A stretch of DNA of 64,000 nt from Thalassovita mangrovi (GCF_009857745.1 NZ_WWEN01000005.1:271483-335482), one strand, 5' to 3'. Positions 42,791 to 52,431 are shown, counted from the first letter of the stretch. Notes: generated by a model not told the origin, from the letters alone. Made by a program: numbers and translations.

Positions 42791-44158
42791 TCAACCCGCA
42801 GGGGCTTCTTCTGCGATCAGGGCGTTGGCCGAAGGCACGTCGCCCGGATCGGCGCCCTGGGCGCGCATCTGTTTCTGGATCGCCTGGACGTCCACGTCGC
42901 GCAGCGCGCAATCGCCCTGCAGCGCCAGCGACACCGCGACGCCCGACGCTTCGCCCTGCGCCATGCAGGGCGGGATTTCGCGCGACATCTTCTGCGCCTC
43001 GCTTTCGGACGAATAGTGCCGCCCCGCGACGATCAGGTTGTCCACGCCCTTGGGCAGCAGCGCCCGGTAGGGGGTGTAGTAATCGCGGCCACGGCAGACG
43101 CTGTCGGCGAAATGCCGGCGCTTTTTCACATCCTCCTTGGTGACAACGTATTCACCCTGCAGCAGGCGGGTCTGGCGCACGCCCATCTGTTCCGCCGCGC
43201 CCAGCATCTTGGCGTTTTCGAAGCCGGGGATGTTTTCGCGGGCGAATGCCAGCAGCTTCATCATCCTCTCACGGCCCTCGTATTCGGCGGCCACCATGTC
43301 TTCGGGCGACAACCCGTCGTAACCGGGCATATGCGGGCAGTTGCACCAGACGATGCCGGGCAGCGGGGTCTTCAACCACCACATGCCCCAGGCGCCGCCG
43401 ATCACCCGCCGCGCCTGGCGGTCGAGCTGCTTGTAGGCCTCGGGATTGGCGTATTCGAAGGCTTCGGCCCTGTCCGTGTCCACATCGCAAAGCCGGAACA
43501 CGGTGGTGACGATATACTGGCCGTCGATGAAGCTGGCCCCGGCGGAGCTGGCGACGTCAAGATCGCCGGTGGCGTCGATCACCATCCTGGCGCGGACCGC
43601 CTGACGGCCCAGCTTGGTCTGGCAGATCACGCCGCTGACCTTGCCGCCCTCGATCAGCGCCTCGGAGAACCACGAATGCAGCCGCAGGTTCACTCCCGCC
43701 TCTTTCACCAAGTCGAGACTGACCCGCTTCCAGGCGTCGGGGTCGAAGGCGACCGCGTGGATGATCGGCTGCGGCATCCCGGTCTTGTGGAAATCGATGC
43801 AGCCCCAGCGGGACCATTTCTGCCACATCTCCCAGTTGGTCAGGCAATCCTCGGGCGGCGGGAAAACGGCGCCGTCCTGCGCCGCCATCCGGTCGACGAA
43901 TTCGCTGACGATGCCGGTGGTGACGACCTCGTTGCCGTCGTTGACCATGTCGTCGAGCACCAGAACCATGCCGCCCGACGCCATGCCGCCCAGATGGTGA
44001 TAGCGTTCGAGCAGGGTCACCGAACACCCGTTGCGGGCGGCCGAGACCGCGGCGCTGAGCCCCGCCGGACCGGCACCGACCACCACCACATCTGTGTCGG
44101 CGACCACCGGGATCTGCTCGGCCCGCGAAACGACATGGTCTTTGATTTGCGCTGTCAT
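42791..44158 (-). CDS. FAD-dependent oxidoreductase (FAD_oxidored family)
   Basis: A 455-residue flavoprotein. The Rossmann motif VVVGAGPAGLSAA is at 25-37 with ERYHHLGGMASGG after it, and the C-terminal FAD motif is LLPKGVDNLIVAGRHYSSESEAQKMSR. This matches the PF12831-type oxidoreductases, whose substrates are mostly undefined. Cysteine-rich patches (CNCPHMP, CRGRDYY) are present but no clear Fe-S motif. AAGGAG precedes the ATG. It lies between the ABC importer and the CoA genes and may perform the first oxidation of the imported compound. Confidence 0.85.
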   Translation of the reverse strand: MTAQIKDHVVSRAEQIPVVADTDVVVVGAGPAGLSAAVSAARNGCSVTLLERYHHLGGMASGGMVLVLDDMVNDGNEVVTTGIVSEFVDRMAAQDGAVFPPPEDCLTNWEMWQKWSRWGCIDFHKTGMPQPIIHAVAFDPDAWKRVSLDLVKEAGVNLRLHSWFSEALIEGGKVSGVICQTKLGRQAVRARMVIDATGDLDVASSAGASFIDGQYIVTTVFRLCDVDTDRAEAFEYANPEAYKQLDRQARRVIGGAWGMWWLKTPLPGIVWCNCPHMPGYDGLSPEDMVAAEYEGRERMMKLLAFARENIPGFENAKMLGAAEQMGVRQTRLLQGEYVVTKEDVKKRRHFADSVCRGRDYYTPYRALLPKGVDNLIVAGRHYSSESEAQKMSREIPPCMAQGEASGVAVSLALQGDCALRDVDVQAIQKQMRAQGADPGDVPSANALIAEEAPAG

Positions 44159-44225
44159 TGGACAAACTCCTTCTGGCGCGCCAAGGCGACCTGGCGCTAA
44201 ATAATTGAAATTTTTGCGTTTCAGG

Positions 44226-45029
44226 CTACCAGCGGACCACCAGGCGCTCGACGATCGAAACCGTTGCGAACATCAGGACAGACAGCCCCGAGGACAAAAA
44301 CACCGTGGCGTAGAGAAGCGCCGAGCGGAAATTGAAGGTCGCGTCGATGATCAGCGCCCCCAGCCCCCGGTCGGCCCCGACCCATTCCCCCACGATGGCG
44401 CCGATGACGCAGGTGGTGGCGGCGATCTTCAGCGCCGAGAACAGGTAAGGCAGCGACGACGGCAGCCGGATTTTCCAGAACACCTCGGCCTTCGACGCGG
44501 ACAGAATCCGCGCCAGTTCCAGCGCCTGCGGGCTGACCGATTGCAGGCCCCGCACCATGTTGACCAGCGTCGGGAAGAAACAGATCAGCGCGGCGATCAC
44601 CACCTTGGCGGTCAGCCCGGCACCGAAGATCAGCACCAGGATCGGCGCGATGGCGAGGATCGGGATCGTGTTGACGAAGACCGCGATGGGGAAAAACGCC
44701 CGTTCGACCACCCGGTTATGCACGAAGGCGACGGCGATCAGAACGGCGGCCAGGTTGCCCACCGCGAAGCCCAGCAGGCTTTCATACAGCGTCGGCCAGA
44801 AATTCTGCATCAGCAGCGGGAATTCCTGCACCAAGGTCACGGCAACGTCGCTGGGTGCGGGGGCGATGTAGTTCGGAACGCCGAAGACGCGCACCCCGAT
44901 CTGCCAGCAGGCCAGCAGGGCGGCGGCGGTGCCCAGCGGCACCGCGACGGCGTTGATCTTGCGGCGGGTCGCCTCGGCGCGTTCGGTGTCTTGTGCGCTT
45001 TGGGCGGGGATATCGTCGATGACAGCCAT
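44226..45029 (-). CDS. ABC transporter permease (SsuC/TauC/ThiX type)
   Basis: A 267-residue permease with six spans and the EAA loop LELARILSASKAEVFWKIRLPSSLPYLFSALK. It overlaps the ATPase stop by one base (TGATG). The family serves sulfonates, nitrate, taurine and pyrimidine precursors (ThiXYZ/RibXY); the binding protein determines the ligand. Confidence 0.88.
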   Translation of the reverse strand: MAVIDDIPAQSAQDTERAEATRRKINAVAVPLGTAAALLACWQIGVRVFGVPNYIAPAPSDVAVTLVQEFPLLMQNFWPTLYESLLGFAVGNLAAVLIAVAFVHNRVVERAFFPIAVFVNTIPILAIAPILVLIFGAGLTAKVVIAALICFFPTLVNMVRGLQSVSPQALELARILSASKAEVFWKIRLPSSLPYLFSALKIAATTCVIGAIVGEWVGADRGLGALIIDATFNFRSALLYATVFLSSGLSVLMFATVSIVERLVVRW

Positions 45030-45850
45030 CAGCAGGTCTCCAGCAGTTCGCGCAGATAGGCGGCATAGCGCATGAATTCGGGCGTCTCGCGCTGCTTGAT
45101 CGCGCGCGGGAACGGCAGGTCGATTTCCACTACTTCGCGCAGGCGGCCGGGATGAGCCTGCAGCATCAGCACCTTCTGGCCGAGGAACACCGCCTCAGGG
45201 ATCGAGTGGGTGACGAAAAGGATCGTCGTCCCGGTTTCTTCCCAGATCTGCAGCAGTTGCAGGTTCAGGTGGTCTCGGGTCATTTCGTCCAGCGCGCCGA
45301 AGGGTTCGTCCATCAGCAGCAGCCTGGGCTGGCAGACCAGCGCCCGGGCGATCGCCACGCGCTGGCGCATCCCGCCCGACAATTCGTGCGGCAGCGCGTC
45401 CTCGCGCCCCTTGAGCCCGACCAGTTCCAGCAATTCGCGCGGGCTGCGGTCGCTGGTCTTGATCTCGATGCCGCGCTTGCGGCCGATCTCCAACGGCAGT
45501 TCGACATTCTGCAGCGCGCTGCGCCAGGGCAGCAGGGTCGCATCCTGGAAGACGAAGGCGAATTCACGCGCCAGCCGCGCTTCCTCGGTCGACTTGCCGA
45601 AGATTTCAACCTCGCCCGATGCGGCCGGGATCAGGTCGGACACCAGCCGCAGCATGGTCGACTTACCGCAGCCGGAGGGGCCGAGGATGGTGTAGAAGGC
45701 GCCCGCCTCGATCTCCAGCGACAGGTCCTGGATCGCGGTGAAGGTGCCGAAGCGTACCGAGGCGTTGCGCAGGATGGCGGCGGCGGGCGCGTGGCCCGCC
45801 TCCGGCGCAGGTGTGGTGAGGGGCTGAACCAGGGTCATCGGGTCAGCCAT
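45029..45850 (-). CDS. ABC transporter ATP-binding protein (SsuB/TauB/ThiZ type)
   Basis: A 273-residue ATPase: Walker [10 protein letters not shown] near residue 56, signature LSGGMRQRV, Walker [17 protein letters not shown] and the H-loop [10 protein letters not shown]. An ATG at 45838, four bases after the binding-protein stop, is as good as the one at 45850; neither has a clear ribosome site and both imply coupling. It belongs to the NMT1-type importer. Confidence 0.89.
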   Translation of the reverse strand: MADPMTLVQPLTTPAPEAGHAPAAAILRNASVRFGTFTAIQDLSLEIEAGAFYTILGPSGCGKSTMLRLVSDLIPAASGEVEIFGKSTEEARLAREFAFVFQDATLLPWRSALQNVELPLEIGRKRGIEIKTSDRSPRELLELVGLKGREDALPHELSGGMRQRVAIARALVCQPRLLLMDEPFGALDEMTRDHLNLQLLQIWEETGTTILFVTHSIPEAVFLGQKVLMLQAHPGRLREVVEIDLPFPRAIKQRETPEFMRYAAYLRELLETC

Positions 45851-46886
45851 AGACCGGGCGTTCGGCGGCGGTGCGTTCCAGCACGTCCAGCGTCATCACG
45901 TCATCGACCTTGGGCGCGCCCTTGGCGAATTGGCCAAGCGCGTCATAGGTATCGATCTGGGTCTGCCAGTTTTCGCGGGTCATCACGCCCCAGCCGGATT
46001 TGGCGGTATTTTCGTTGAACGAATAGGCAATCGCCATGCCCACCGCCTTCATTTCGCTGTCGCGGTTCATGTTGGGGAAGCGTTCGACCAGGATGTCGAC
46101 AGCCTGTTCGGGGTTTTCGTGCACCCAGCCCCAGCCGCGCGCGATCGCCCGGATCATCGCGGTGACCTGTTCGGGATGGTCCGCCATCGTCTGGTCGGTC
46201 ACGTAATAGGGGTTGGCATAAAGCTGCACGCCCGCATCCCACAGAGTCATGTCGACCCGCCCCTCGCCCAGCACGCTGAGCGCGTTGACATTGGTCTTCC
46301 AGCCGGTGACCACATCCACCTGGCCGGTCAGCAGCGGGTTCATATCGCTGCCCATGACGCTGACCTCGACCTGATCCTCGGTGATGCCGTTCTTGGCCAG
46401 CAGCGCGCGCAGCAGGATGCGTGCGGTGCCGTTGGTGGCGACCTTCTTGCCGATCAGATCCTGCGGAGTGCGCACCGGGTTCCGGTCCAGCGAGAAATAG
46501 GTGAACGGGTGCTGCTGATACCCGGCGGCGATGCATTTCACCGGAATTCCAGCCGAACGCGCCAGCATCAGCGACGGGCTGGAGGAAATCGAGCCCAGAT
46601 TGGCCCGGCCCGAGGCCACCGATGCGACGCCGTCGATATTGGGCCCGCCCGGCACGATGTCCAGCTCTAGCCCTTCTTCGGCGAAATAGCCCAGCTTGTC
46701 GGCGGCCACTTCGCCAAGGATGCCGTTGGAGGCCAGCCAGCCCAGTTGCAGCGTCACCTTGAAGGTGCCCGCGCCCAGAACCGGGGTAACGCCGGCCAGC
46801 GTGCCGGCGCCGGCAAGCCCAAGCCCAGCGCCCAGCGTTTTCAGCATGGACCGGCGATTCATGGGATTCTCAAATCCGTGTGTCAT
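45843..46886 (-). CDS. NMT1/THI5-like periplasmic binding protein
   Basis: A 347-residue ABC binding protein with a signal ([31 protein letters not shown]) and the NMT1-like core ([64 protein letters not shown]-like [22 protein letters not shown]). Relatives bind HMP-pyrimidine precursors, riboflavin, sulfonates or aromatic acids. The CCCFC motif of thiamin-precursor synthase is absent, as expected for a binding protein. AGGAG nine bases upstream supports this ATG. First gene of the long operon running to 37638. Confidence 0.87.
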   Translation of the reverse strand: MTHGFENPMNRRSMLKTLGAGLGLAGAGTLAGVTPVLGAGTFKVTLQLGWLASNGILGEVAADKLGYFAEEGLELDIVPGGPNIDGVASVASGRANLGSISSSPSLMLARSAGIPVKCIAAGYQQHPFTYFSLDRNPVRTPQDLIGKKVATNGTARILLRALLAKNGITEDQVEVSVMGSDMNPLLTGQVDVVTGWKTNVNALSVLGEGRVDMTLWDAGVQLYANPYYVTDQTMADHPEQVTAMIRAIARGWGWVHENPEQAVDILVERFPNMNRDSEMKAVGMAIAYSFNENTAKSGWGVMTRENWQTQIDTYDALGQFAKGAPKVDDVMTLDVLERTAAERPVYG

Positions 46887-47012
46887 TTCCGTACTCTCCT
46901 GTCGAACGAGTGTCGTTATCTGTTGGGGGGTGTGCCCTGTTCTGCGTGGGCAGCTTCATTGACTTTATGCGCCGTGCGAGTGATGCATAAAGGATCAAAT
47001 GCTGCGCACAGT

Positions 47013-47029
47013 GATGCATTTTTTGCATC
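47013..47029. promoter_or_regulatory. LysR-box-like inverted repeat in divergent promoter
   Basis: GATGCA-N5-TGCATC is a perfect inverted repeat 30 bases before the LysR start; TGATGCAT recurs at 46981-46988, one helical period group away. The pair is the likely operator by which the LysR protein controls itself and the divergent NMT1 operon. Confidence 0.55.
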
Positions 47030-47058
47030 GCCCAATTCGACCGCAGAAAGGACCGCAC

Positions 47059-47964
47059 ATGCACTCGATCTTCCTGCGCTATTTCGACGAGGTCGCCCGC
47101 CACGGTTCGATCCGCAAGGCCGCCGCGGTGCTGAATGTTTCCTCGACCTCGGTCAATCGCAAGATCAACAGCACCGAGGACCGGCTGGGCGTGCGCCTGT
47201 TCGACCGGACGCCCGACGGGGTGGAATTGACCTCGATCGGCAGTATCGTTCTGGAACATTGCCGCCGCACCCTGCACGATTACGAACGCACCAAGGTCTT
47301 GATCGACGAAATGCGCGATCTCAGGACCGGGCATATCCATATAGACGCGGTGGACAGCATCGCCTTCAGCATCATGCCGCAGGTGCTCGAAACCTTCCAA
47401 AAGACCTATCCGGAGATTTCCATCGCGCTGAAAGTATCGCCGCCCGCCGACGTGATGGAAGCGGTGGCGACGGGGGCCGCGAATGTTGGGATCGGCTTCA
47501 CCCACGAACCGCACCCCGAAGTACGGGTGGTGTCCGAAAAGGCGGCCCCGATCGGGATCATCCTCAAGCCCGACCATCCTCTCGCCGAGCGCCCCAGCGT
47601 GACCATCGAGGACATCATCGGCTACCGGCTGGTGCGGACCATCGACGCGCGCGGCCGCACGTCGCTTGTCGACCAGGTGATCTCGACGCTGGCCTCGCCG
47701 CTGACCACGCATGTCTTTACCGACAACCTGTTCATCGCCAAGCAGATGATCCTGAACGGCACCGGGATCGGCCTTTACACCAAAATCGGCTTTCTCGACG
47801 AGGTGCAGGCCGGATCGCTGAAATTCATTCCGTTGATGGACAAACTGCTGAGCGATGTGCGGATCGGCATCCTGATCCCGGCCAGTTCCGGCATCGATCC
47901 GGCCAAACGGCTGATCTGCGATATTGTCGAAAGGGCGCTGAAACCGATCCAGCTGGTGTCATGA
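47059..47964 (+). CDS. LysR-family transcriptional regulator
   Basis: A 301-residue LysR protein: HTH at 1-60 (FLRYFDEVARHGSIRKAAAVLNVSSTSVNRKINSTEDRLGVRLFDRT) and a periplasmic-binding-like effector domain (GHIHIDAVDSIAFSIMPQVLETFQKTYPEISIALKV). AGAAAGGA eight bases upstream fixes the start at 47059. It is divergent from the NMT1/FAD/CoA operon and is its likely regulator. Confidence 0.88.
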   Translation: MHSIFLRYFDEVARHGSIRKAAAVLNVSSTSVNRKINSTEDRLGVRLFDRTPDGVELTSIGSIVLEHCRRTLHDYERTKVLIDEMRDLRTGHIHIDAVDSIAFSIMPQVLETFQKTYPEISIALKVSPPADVMEAVATGAANVGIGFTHEPHPEVRVVSEKAAPIGIILKPDHPLAERPSVTIEDIIGYRLVRTIDARGRTSLVDQVISTLASPLTTHVFTDNLFIAKQMILNGTGIGLYTKIGFLDEVQAGSLKFIPLMDKLLSDVRIGILIPASSGIDPAKRLICDIVERALKPIQLVS

Positions 47965-48147
47965 ACGACCAGCGGCCAGTCGCTCTGAGTCACACCAGTG
48001 CCTGAGGCGCAGATTCATCGGCACTTTGAAAGTTCGAACTACTTGGGCGGCCCTGCGTCAAGCGGATCAATGGCTCCTGAGCGAGGTCCCGGTCGAAGAA
48101 ATGGGGACCGTGGCAGACCTTCACCCTCGTGGGGAATCCGCCACTTC

Positions 48148-48172
48148 GTGAAATTTGAATAACATATTTCAC
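48148..48172. promoter_or_regulatory. Operator-like inverted repeat upstream of the PuuB-like gene
   Basis: GTGAAAT-N11-ATTTCAC, perfect seven-base arms, 86 bases before the oxidase start. The same TGAAAT-N11-ATTTCA element occurs at 49593-49625 before the permease genes, and the cluster encodes one XRE-cupin regulator, so a common operator is inferred. The remainder of the 293-base gap 47965-48257 holds only a palindrome AGTTCGAACT at 48031-48040. Confidence 0.65.
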
Positions 48173-48257
48173 TTTGAAGTCTATTGTGGATACAATTTCA
48201 CAAACTTTCGCCGAATCTGCCCCTTACTCACGCCTGCACACACTTCAGGAGACCTTC

Positions 48258-49550
48258 ATGATCGCGAACGAAACCCCGGTTCTCGCCAATTCCCTCTGGA
48301 CGGCAACGGCGCAATCGCAGCCCGAATATGCGCCGTTGTATGGCTCCACCGAGGCGGAGGTGGCGATCATAGGCGCGGGTGTGACCGGACTTTCGGCTGC
48401 GCTGCATCTGGCAGAGCGCGGGATCGATACCGTGGTTCTGGAGGCCGCGACGCCGGGCTGGGGCGCTTCCGGGCGCAACGGCGGGCAGCTCAATCCGGGG
48501 CTGAAATACGACCCCGATGCGGTGACGGCGCATTTCGGCGAAGAAATGGGCGCGCGCATGCTGCGGCTTTCGGGGGGCGCACCGGACCTGGCGATGGACC
48601 TGATCGCGCGGCACCGTATCGCCTGCGACGCGGTGCAATCGGGATGGATTCAGCCTGCGCATGACGCCGGCTCGCTGCGGGTGCTGGAGGCGCGGGCCGA
48701 GCAATGGGCGCGCCACGGGGTTTCGCTGCGGATGCTGGACCGGGAAACCGTCGCGCGGATGATCGGCACCGACGTCTACACAGGCGGGTTGCTCGACCCG
48801 CGCGGCGCCAATCTGCACCCGCTGAACTACACGCTGGGACTGGCCCGGGCGGCGCAGGCCACAGGAGCCAGGATTTATGGCGGAACGCGCGCCGTATCGT
48901 TGAATAAAACAGATAGTTATCAAACTATTGCCACCACCAACGGGTCGGTCCGGGCGCGGCGTGTGCTGCTGTGCACCAATGCCGAAACCGATGCGCTTTG
49001 CCCGCCCCTGGCGCGGACCGTGGTGCCGGTACGGTCGGTGCAGGTGGCCACCGCGCCGCTTCCCGACGAGATCCTCGACAGCATCCTGCCAGGGCGGCAG
49101 GCGGCTTCGGACAGCCGGCGGGTGATGGTGTATTACAAACGCGATGGCGCGGGCCGGTTCCTGATCGGCGGGCGCGGCGATTACAACGACACCACTACCG
49201 CCAAGCTGCAGGAGAACCTGCGCCGGATCAGCCGCAAGATGTTCCCGCAGCTTGGCGACGTGCCCTTCACCCATGCCTGGGGCGGGCATGTGGCGATGAC
49301 GGCCGATCACCTGCCGCACCTGTCGCGTCATGGCGAGGGCGTGATGTCCGCGACCGGCTTCAACGGCCGGGGGCTGGCGCTTGGCACGGCGATAGGCAAG
49401 CTGCTGGCCGACTGGGCTTCGGGCACGCCCGAGGCGGAGCTCGATTTCCCGGTCACGCCGGCGCGCCCGATTCCGTTCCATTTCCTGCGCAAGCCCGCCG
49501 TGCGCGCGGCCGTGGTCCTGTTTCGCCTGCGGGACTCTCTGGGAATCTGA
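48258..49550 (+). CDS. FAD-dependent amine/amino-acid oxidase (PuuB/DadA-like)
   Basis: A 430-residue DAO-family flavoenzyme. The FAD motif VAIIGAGVTGLSAALHLAERGIDTVVLEA is followed by the diagnostic PGWGASGRNGGQLNPGLK, and the C-terminus has ATGFNGRGLALGTAIGKLLADW. This pattern is that of gamma-glutamylputrescine oxidase PuuB and related oxidases. AGGAG eight bases upstream supports the ATG. With the polyamine transporter, XRE-cupin regulator and aldehyde dehydrogenase downstream it points to polyamine or gamma-glutamyl-polyamine oxidation, although no PuuA-like ligase is in view. Confidence 0.88.
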   Translation: MIANETPVLANSLWTATAQSQPEYAPLYGSTEAEVAIIGAGVTGLSAALHLAERGIDTVVLEAATPGWGASGRNGGQLNPGLKYDPDAVTAHFGEEMGARMLRLSGGAPDLAMDLIARHRIACDAVQSGWIQPAHDAGSLRVLEARAEQWARHGVSLRMLDRETVARMIGTDVYTGGLLDPRGANLHPLNYTLGLARAAQATGARIYGGTRAVSLNKTDSYQTIATTNGSVRARRVLLCTNAETDALCPPLARTVVPVRSVQVATAPLPDEILDSILPGRQAASDSRRVMVYYKRDGAGRFLIGGRGDYNDTTTAKLQENLRRISRKMFPQLGDVPFTHAWGGHVAMTADHLPHLSRHGEGVMSATGFNGRGLALGTAIGKLLADWASGTPEAELDFPVTPARPIPFHFLRKPAVRAAVVLFRLRDSLGI

Positions 49551-49573
49551 ACGAGGCATCATAAAAATATAAA

Positions 49574-49625
49574 TTTGCCCGGGCAAAATCACATAAATGA
49601 AATTTTGTATTGCTATTTCATTTAT
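49574..49625. promoter_or_regulatory. Second cluster operator and adjacent palindrome
   Basis: Within the 124-base AT-rich gap after the oxidase gene lie a 14-base perfect palindrome TTTGCCCGGGCAAA (49574-49587) and an inverted repeat with 11-base perfect arms, ATAAATGAAAT-N11-ATTTCATTTAT (49593-49603 with 49615-49625), about 50 bases before the permease start. The latter shares TGAAAT-N11-ATTTCA with 48148-48172. Confidence 0.65.
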
Positions 49626-49674
49626 CATGACACAGGGTCGCATTATTCACAAATTCCGAGGTTTGGGAGTGACA

Positions 49675-50544
49675 ATGCAATCCAGACAGGTCCTGACCGA
49701 TGGCGCGGGGTTTCGTGCGGCGATGTCGATGCCGGGGGTGCTGGTCACCTTCGGGCTGGTACTGTTCGCGCTGGCGCTGGTGGTCGTGCTGGCGTTCCGG
49801 ATCAATGACGGCGCCCTTTTCGTCGGGCCGCTTTCGCTGTCGAACATGATCACCATATTCAGTGATGGTCTCTATGCGAAGGTGATGCTGCGGTCGCTGT
49901 GGATTTCGGGGCTGGTGACGCTGGCGACCGTGATCACCGCCTATCCGGTGGCCTGGTATCTGGCGTTTCGGGCGGGCAAGCGGCGCGGGCTGGTGCTGTT
50001 CCTGGTGACCCTGCCGTTCTGGACCAGCTACCTGCTGCGCGTCTTCGCCTGGAAGGTGGTGCTGGCCTATAACGGCGTGCTGAATTCGGCGATGATCGCC
50101 CTCGGAATCTGGGACACGCCGTCGACCGCGTTTCTGAACAATCCGACGGCGGTGGTGGTGACGCTGGCCCATGCCTATGCCCCCTTCGCCATCCTGCCGA
50201 TCTTCGTCGCGTTGCAGACGATCCCGCCCTCGCTGCTCGAAGCGGCGTCGGACCTGGGGGCCAGTCGCGCGCAAAGTTTCCGCCGGATCATCCTGCCGCT
50301 GTCGATGCCCGGGGTGCTGGGCGGGGCGCTTGTCGTCTTCGTGCCCACGATCGGCGATTACGTGACCCCCGCGATGCTGGGCGGACCGTCGAGCACGATG
50401 ATCGGCAACCTGATCCAGGCCCAGTTCGGCAAGGCCAACGACTGGCCCTTCGGGGCGGCGCTGGCGGTGGCCACGATGCTGGTGATCCTGATCGCCGTGG
50501 CGCTGGTCCGCCAGGCCGACCGCCGCTGGGGGAGCCGCACATGA
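49675..50544 (+). CDS. potB: Polyamine-type ABC transporter permease (PotB-like)
   Basis: A 289-residue six-span permease with the PotB features FWTSYLLRVFAWKVVL and the EAA loop LLEAASDLGASRAQSFRRIILPLSMPGVLGG, then VPTIGDYVTPAMLGGPSSTMIGN. GGGAG six bases upstream supports the ATG at 49675; an earlier in-frame ATG lies inside the operator. ATGA overlap with the next gene. Confidence 0.88.
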   Translation: MQSRQVLTDGAGFRAAMSMPGVLVTFGLVLFALALVVVLAFRINDGALFVGPLSLSNMITIFSDGLYAKVMLRSLWISGLVTLATVITAYPVAWYLAFRAGKRRGLVLFLVTLPFWTSYLLRVFAWKVVLAYNGVLNSAMIALGIWDTPSTAFLNNPTAVVVTLAHAYAPFAILPIFVALQTIPPSLLEAASDLGASRAQSFRRIILPLSMPGVLGGALVVFVPTIGDYVTPAMLGGPSSTMIGNLIQAQFGKANDWPFGAALAVATMLVILIAVALVRQADRRWGSRT

Positions 50545-51317
50545 AACCGCTTCGCATCCTGCACGCCTATGTCGGCGCCTATATCGTCTTTCTCTATGTG
50601 CCGGTGGCGCTGATCCCGCTGTTTTCCTTCAACGACGCGATCCAGGCTGCTTTCCCTCTCAAGGGCGTCACGCTGGAGTGGTACCGGACCCTGGTCGCAA
50701 CGCCGGCCATCGGGCAGGCGCTGAGAAACAGCCTGATCATCGCCGCCGCCGCCGCCACGATCACCACGATCTGCGCCACCACGATTGCCTATCTCGACGT
50801 GTTCCCGCGCCCGGTGCTGTCGCGACTGGTCTCTGGCCTGGCGCGGCTGCCGATCCTGATCCCCGGCGTGATCGTGGGGATCGCGCTGCTGATCCTGGTC
50901 AACCTCGCGGGGCTCGGGCCGTCGCGCCCGGCAATTGTCCTGGGTCATGTGCTTGTCTGCCTGCCCGCCTCGGTGACGGTGATCCGCGCGCGTTTCGCCG
51001 CGATCCCGCGCAGCCTGGCCGAAGCGGCGGCCGATCTCGGCGCGTCCGACTGGATCGTGTTCCGCCGCGCAATCCTACCGCTTGCGGCCTCGGCGATCGG
51101 ATCCGCCTTCACCCTGGCCTTCCTGACCTCGTTCGACGAATTCATCGTGGCCTATTTCCTGGCCGGAACCGAACCCACGCTGCCGCTCTATATCTGGAGC
51201 CAGCTGCGTTTCCCGAAATCCCTGCCCGTCGTGATGGCGCTTGGCACGCTGATCCTGCTGGTGTCCGTCCTGCTGGCGGGGCTGGCCGAACTGCTGCGCC
51301 GCCGCAGCCGGGTCTAA
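50541..51317 (+). CDS. potC: Polyamine-type ABC transporter permease (PotC-like)
   Basis: A 258-residue permease with six spans, the PotC start YVGAYIVFLYVPVALIPLFSFNDA, the EAA loop LAEAAADLGASDWIVFRRAILPLAASAI and FLTSFDEFIVAYFLAGTEPTLPLYIWSQLRF. It overlaps potB by four bases and completes the membrane pair. Confidence 0.89.
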   Translation: MKPLRILHAYVGAYIVFLYVPVALIPLFSFNDAIQAAFPLKGVTLEWYRTLVATPAIGQALRNSLIIAAAAATITTICATTIAYLDVFPRPVLSRLVSGLARLPILIPGVIVGIALLILVNLAGLGPSRPAIVLGHVLVCLPASVTVIRARFAAIPRSLAEAAADLGASDWIVFRRAILPLAASAIGSAFTLAFLTSFDEFIVAYFLAGTEPTLPLYIWSQLRFPKSLPVVMALGTLILLVSVLLAGLAELLRRRSRV

Positions 51318-51371
51318 CACCTATAACCATAAGAAACAAAACAACTATCTAAAACACGGAGGTCCTGAACC

Positions 51372-52421
51372 ATGAACCCTAAGACGCTGCTTTTGACATC
51401 CTTCACGGCCGGTGCGCTGCTGACCGGCCCGGCCCTGGCCGAAGACAAGCTCAACTATTTCACCTGGTCGGGCTATGAGCTTCCGGTCTTCCACGAAGCC
51501 TATACCGCCGCCCATCCCGACGCGCTGGAGGTTTCGGTTTTCGGCGATGACGACGATGCCTTCACCAAGGTCAAATCGGGCTTCCGCCCCGACCTCGCGC
51601 ATCCCTGCTACGACAAGATCGCGCGCTGGAACGCCGAGGGCCTGCTGCAGCCGATCGACACCGCCCGCATTCCGAACTGGGATCACATCTTCCCGGTCTT
51701 CCGCAACCTGCCCGACATTCAGGCCGGTGACGGCAAGGTCTGGATGGTGCCGTGGGACTGGGGCAATACCTCGGTTCTCTATCGCACCGACATGGTCGCG
51801 CCCGATGCCGACATGAGCTGGAACATGCTGTGGGACCCGCAATATGCCGGGCGTCTGGCGACGATCGACGCGGTGCATGACACGCCGCTGGTGGCCGCCG
51901 TTCTGGCCGGGGTGAATCCCTTCGACATGTCCGAAAGCGATCTGGAAAAAGTGGCCGACAAGCTGCGCGAACAGCGCCCGCTGCTGACCACCTATACCAC
52001 CGACATGACTTCGGTCGAACAGTCGCTTGCCTCGGGCGAACTGGTCGCGGCAATGACCTGGAACGCCTCGGCCGTGGCGCTGAAGGCGCAGGACGTACCG
52101 GTCGAATTCATGGACCCGAAGGAAGGCATGCTGACCTGGACCTGCGGCTTCGTCATGCTGAAAGACACGCCCAACACCGATCTGGCCTATGATTTCATCA
52201 ACAGCCGCCTCGAAGCGTCTTCGGGCAAGCACCTGATCGAAGACTACGGCTATGGCACCTCGACCGACAGCGCCTTTGCCGCGGTGCCCGCCGAAACGCT
52301 TGATGAATTGAAACTGCCCGCCGATCCGCAGAAAATGCTAGAAACCACCATCTTCACCGGACCGATGAAGCAGAACGACGCTTTGGCGAAGATGTTCGAA
52401 CGCATCAAGGCCGGTGGCTGA
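51372..52421 (+). CDS. potD: Polyamine-type periplasmic binding protein (PotD-like)
   Basis: A 349-residue family 1 binding protein with signal MNPKTLLLTSFTAGALLTGPALA cleaved before EDKLNYFTWSGYELP. Features include PDLAHPCYDKIARWNAEGLLQPID, WMVPWDWGNTSVLYRTD, and TWNASAVALKAQDVPVEFMDPKEG, all typical of putrescine/spermidine sensors. GGAGG precedes the ATG. It follows the permease genes instead of leading the operon, and a hairpin follows it. Confidence 0.89.
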   Translation: MNPKTLLLTSFTAGALLTGPALAEDKLNYFTWSGYELPVFHEAYTAAHPDALEVSVFGDDDDAFTKVKSGFRPDLAHPCYDKIARWNAEGLLQPIDTARIPNWDHIFPVFRNLPDIQAGDGKVWMVPWDWGNTSVLYRTDMVAPDADMSWNMLWDPQYAGRLATIDAVHDTPLVAAVLAGVNPFDMSESDLEKVADKLREQRPLLTTYTTDMTSVEQSLASGELVAAMTWNASAVALKAQDVPVEFMDPKEGMLTWTCGFVMLKDTPNTDLAYDFINSRLEASSGKHLIEDYGYGTSTDSAFAAVPAETLDELKLPADPQKMLETTIFTGPMKQNDALAKMFERIKAGG

Positions 52422-52431
52422 CCAATACCGG

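Noticed and set aside
44173-44182. TGGCGCGCCA palindrome beside the FAD oxidoreductase start
   Set aside because: A ten-base GC palindrome is common by chance in DNA of this composition and it overlaps the ribosome-binding region.
44206-44223. TGAAA-N8-TTTCA inverted repeat in the gap between the permease and FAD oxidoreductase genes
   Set aside because: It resembles a short terminator stem but is AT-only, has five-base arms and sits inside what otherwise looks like a continuous operon; too weak to annotate.
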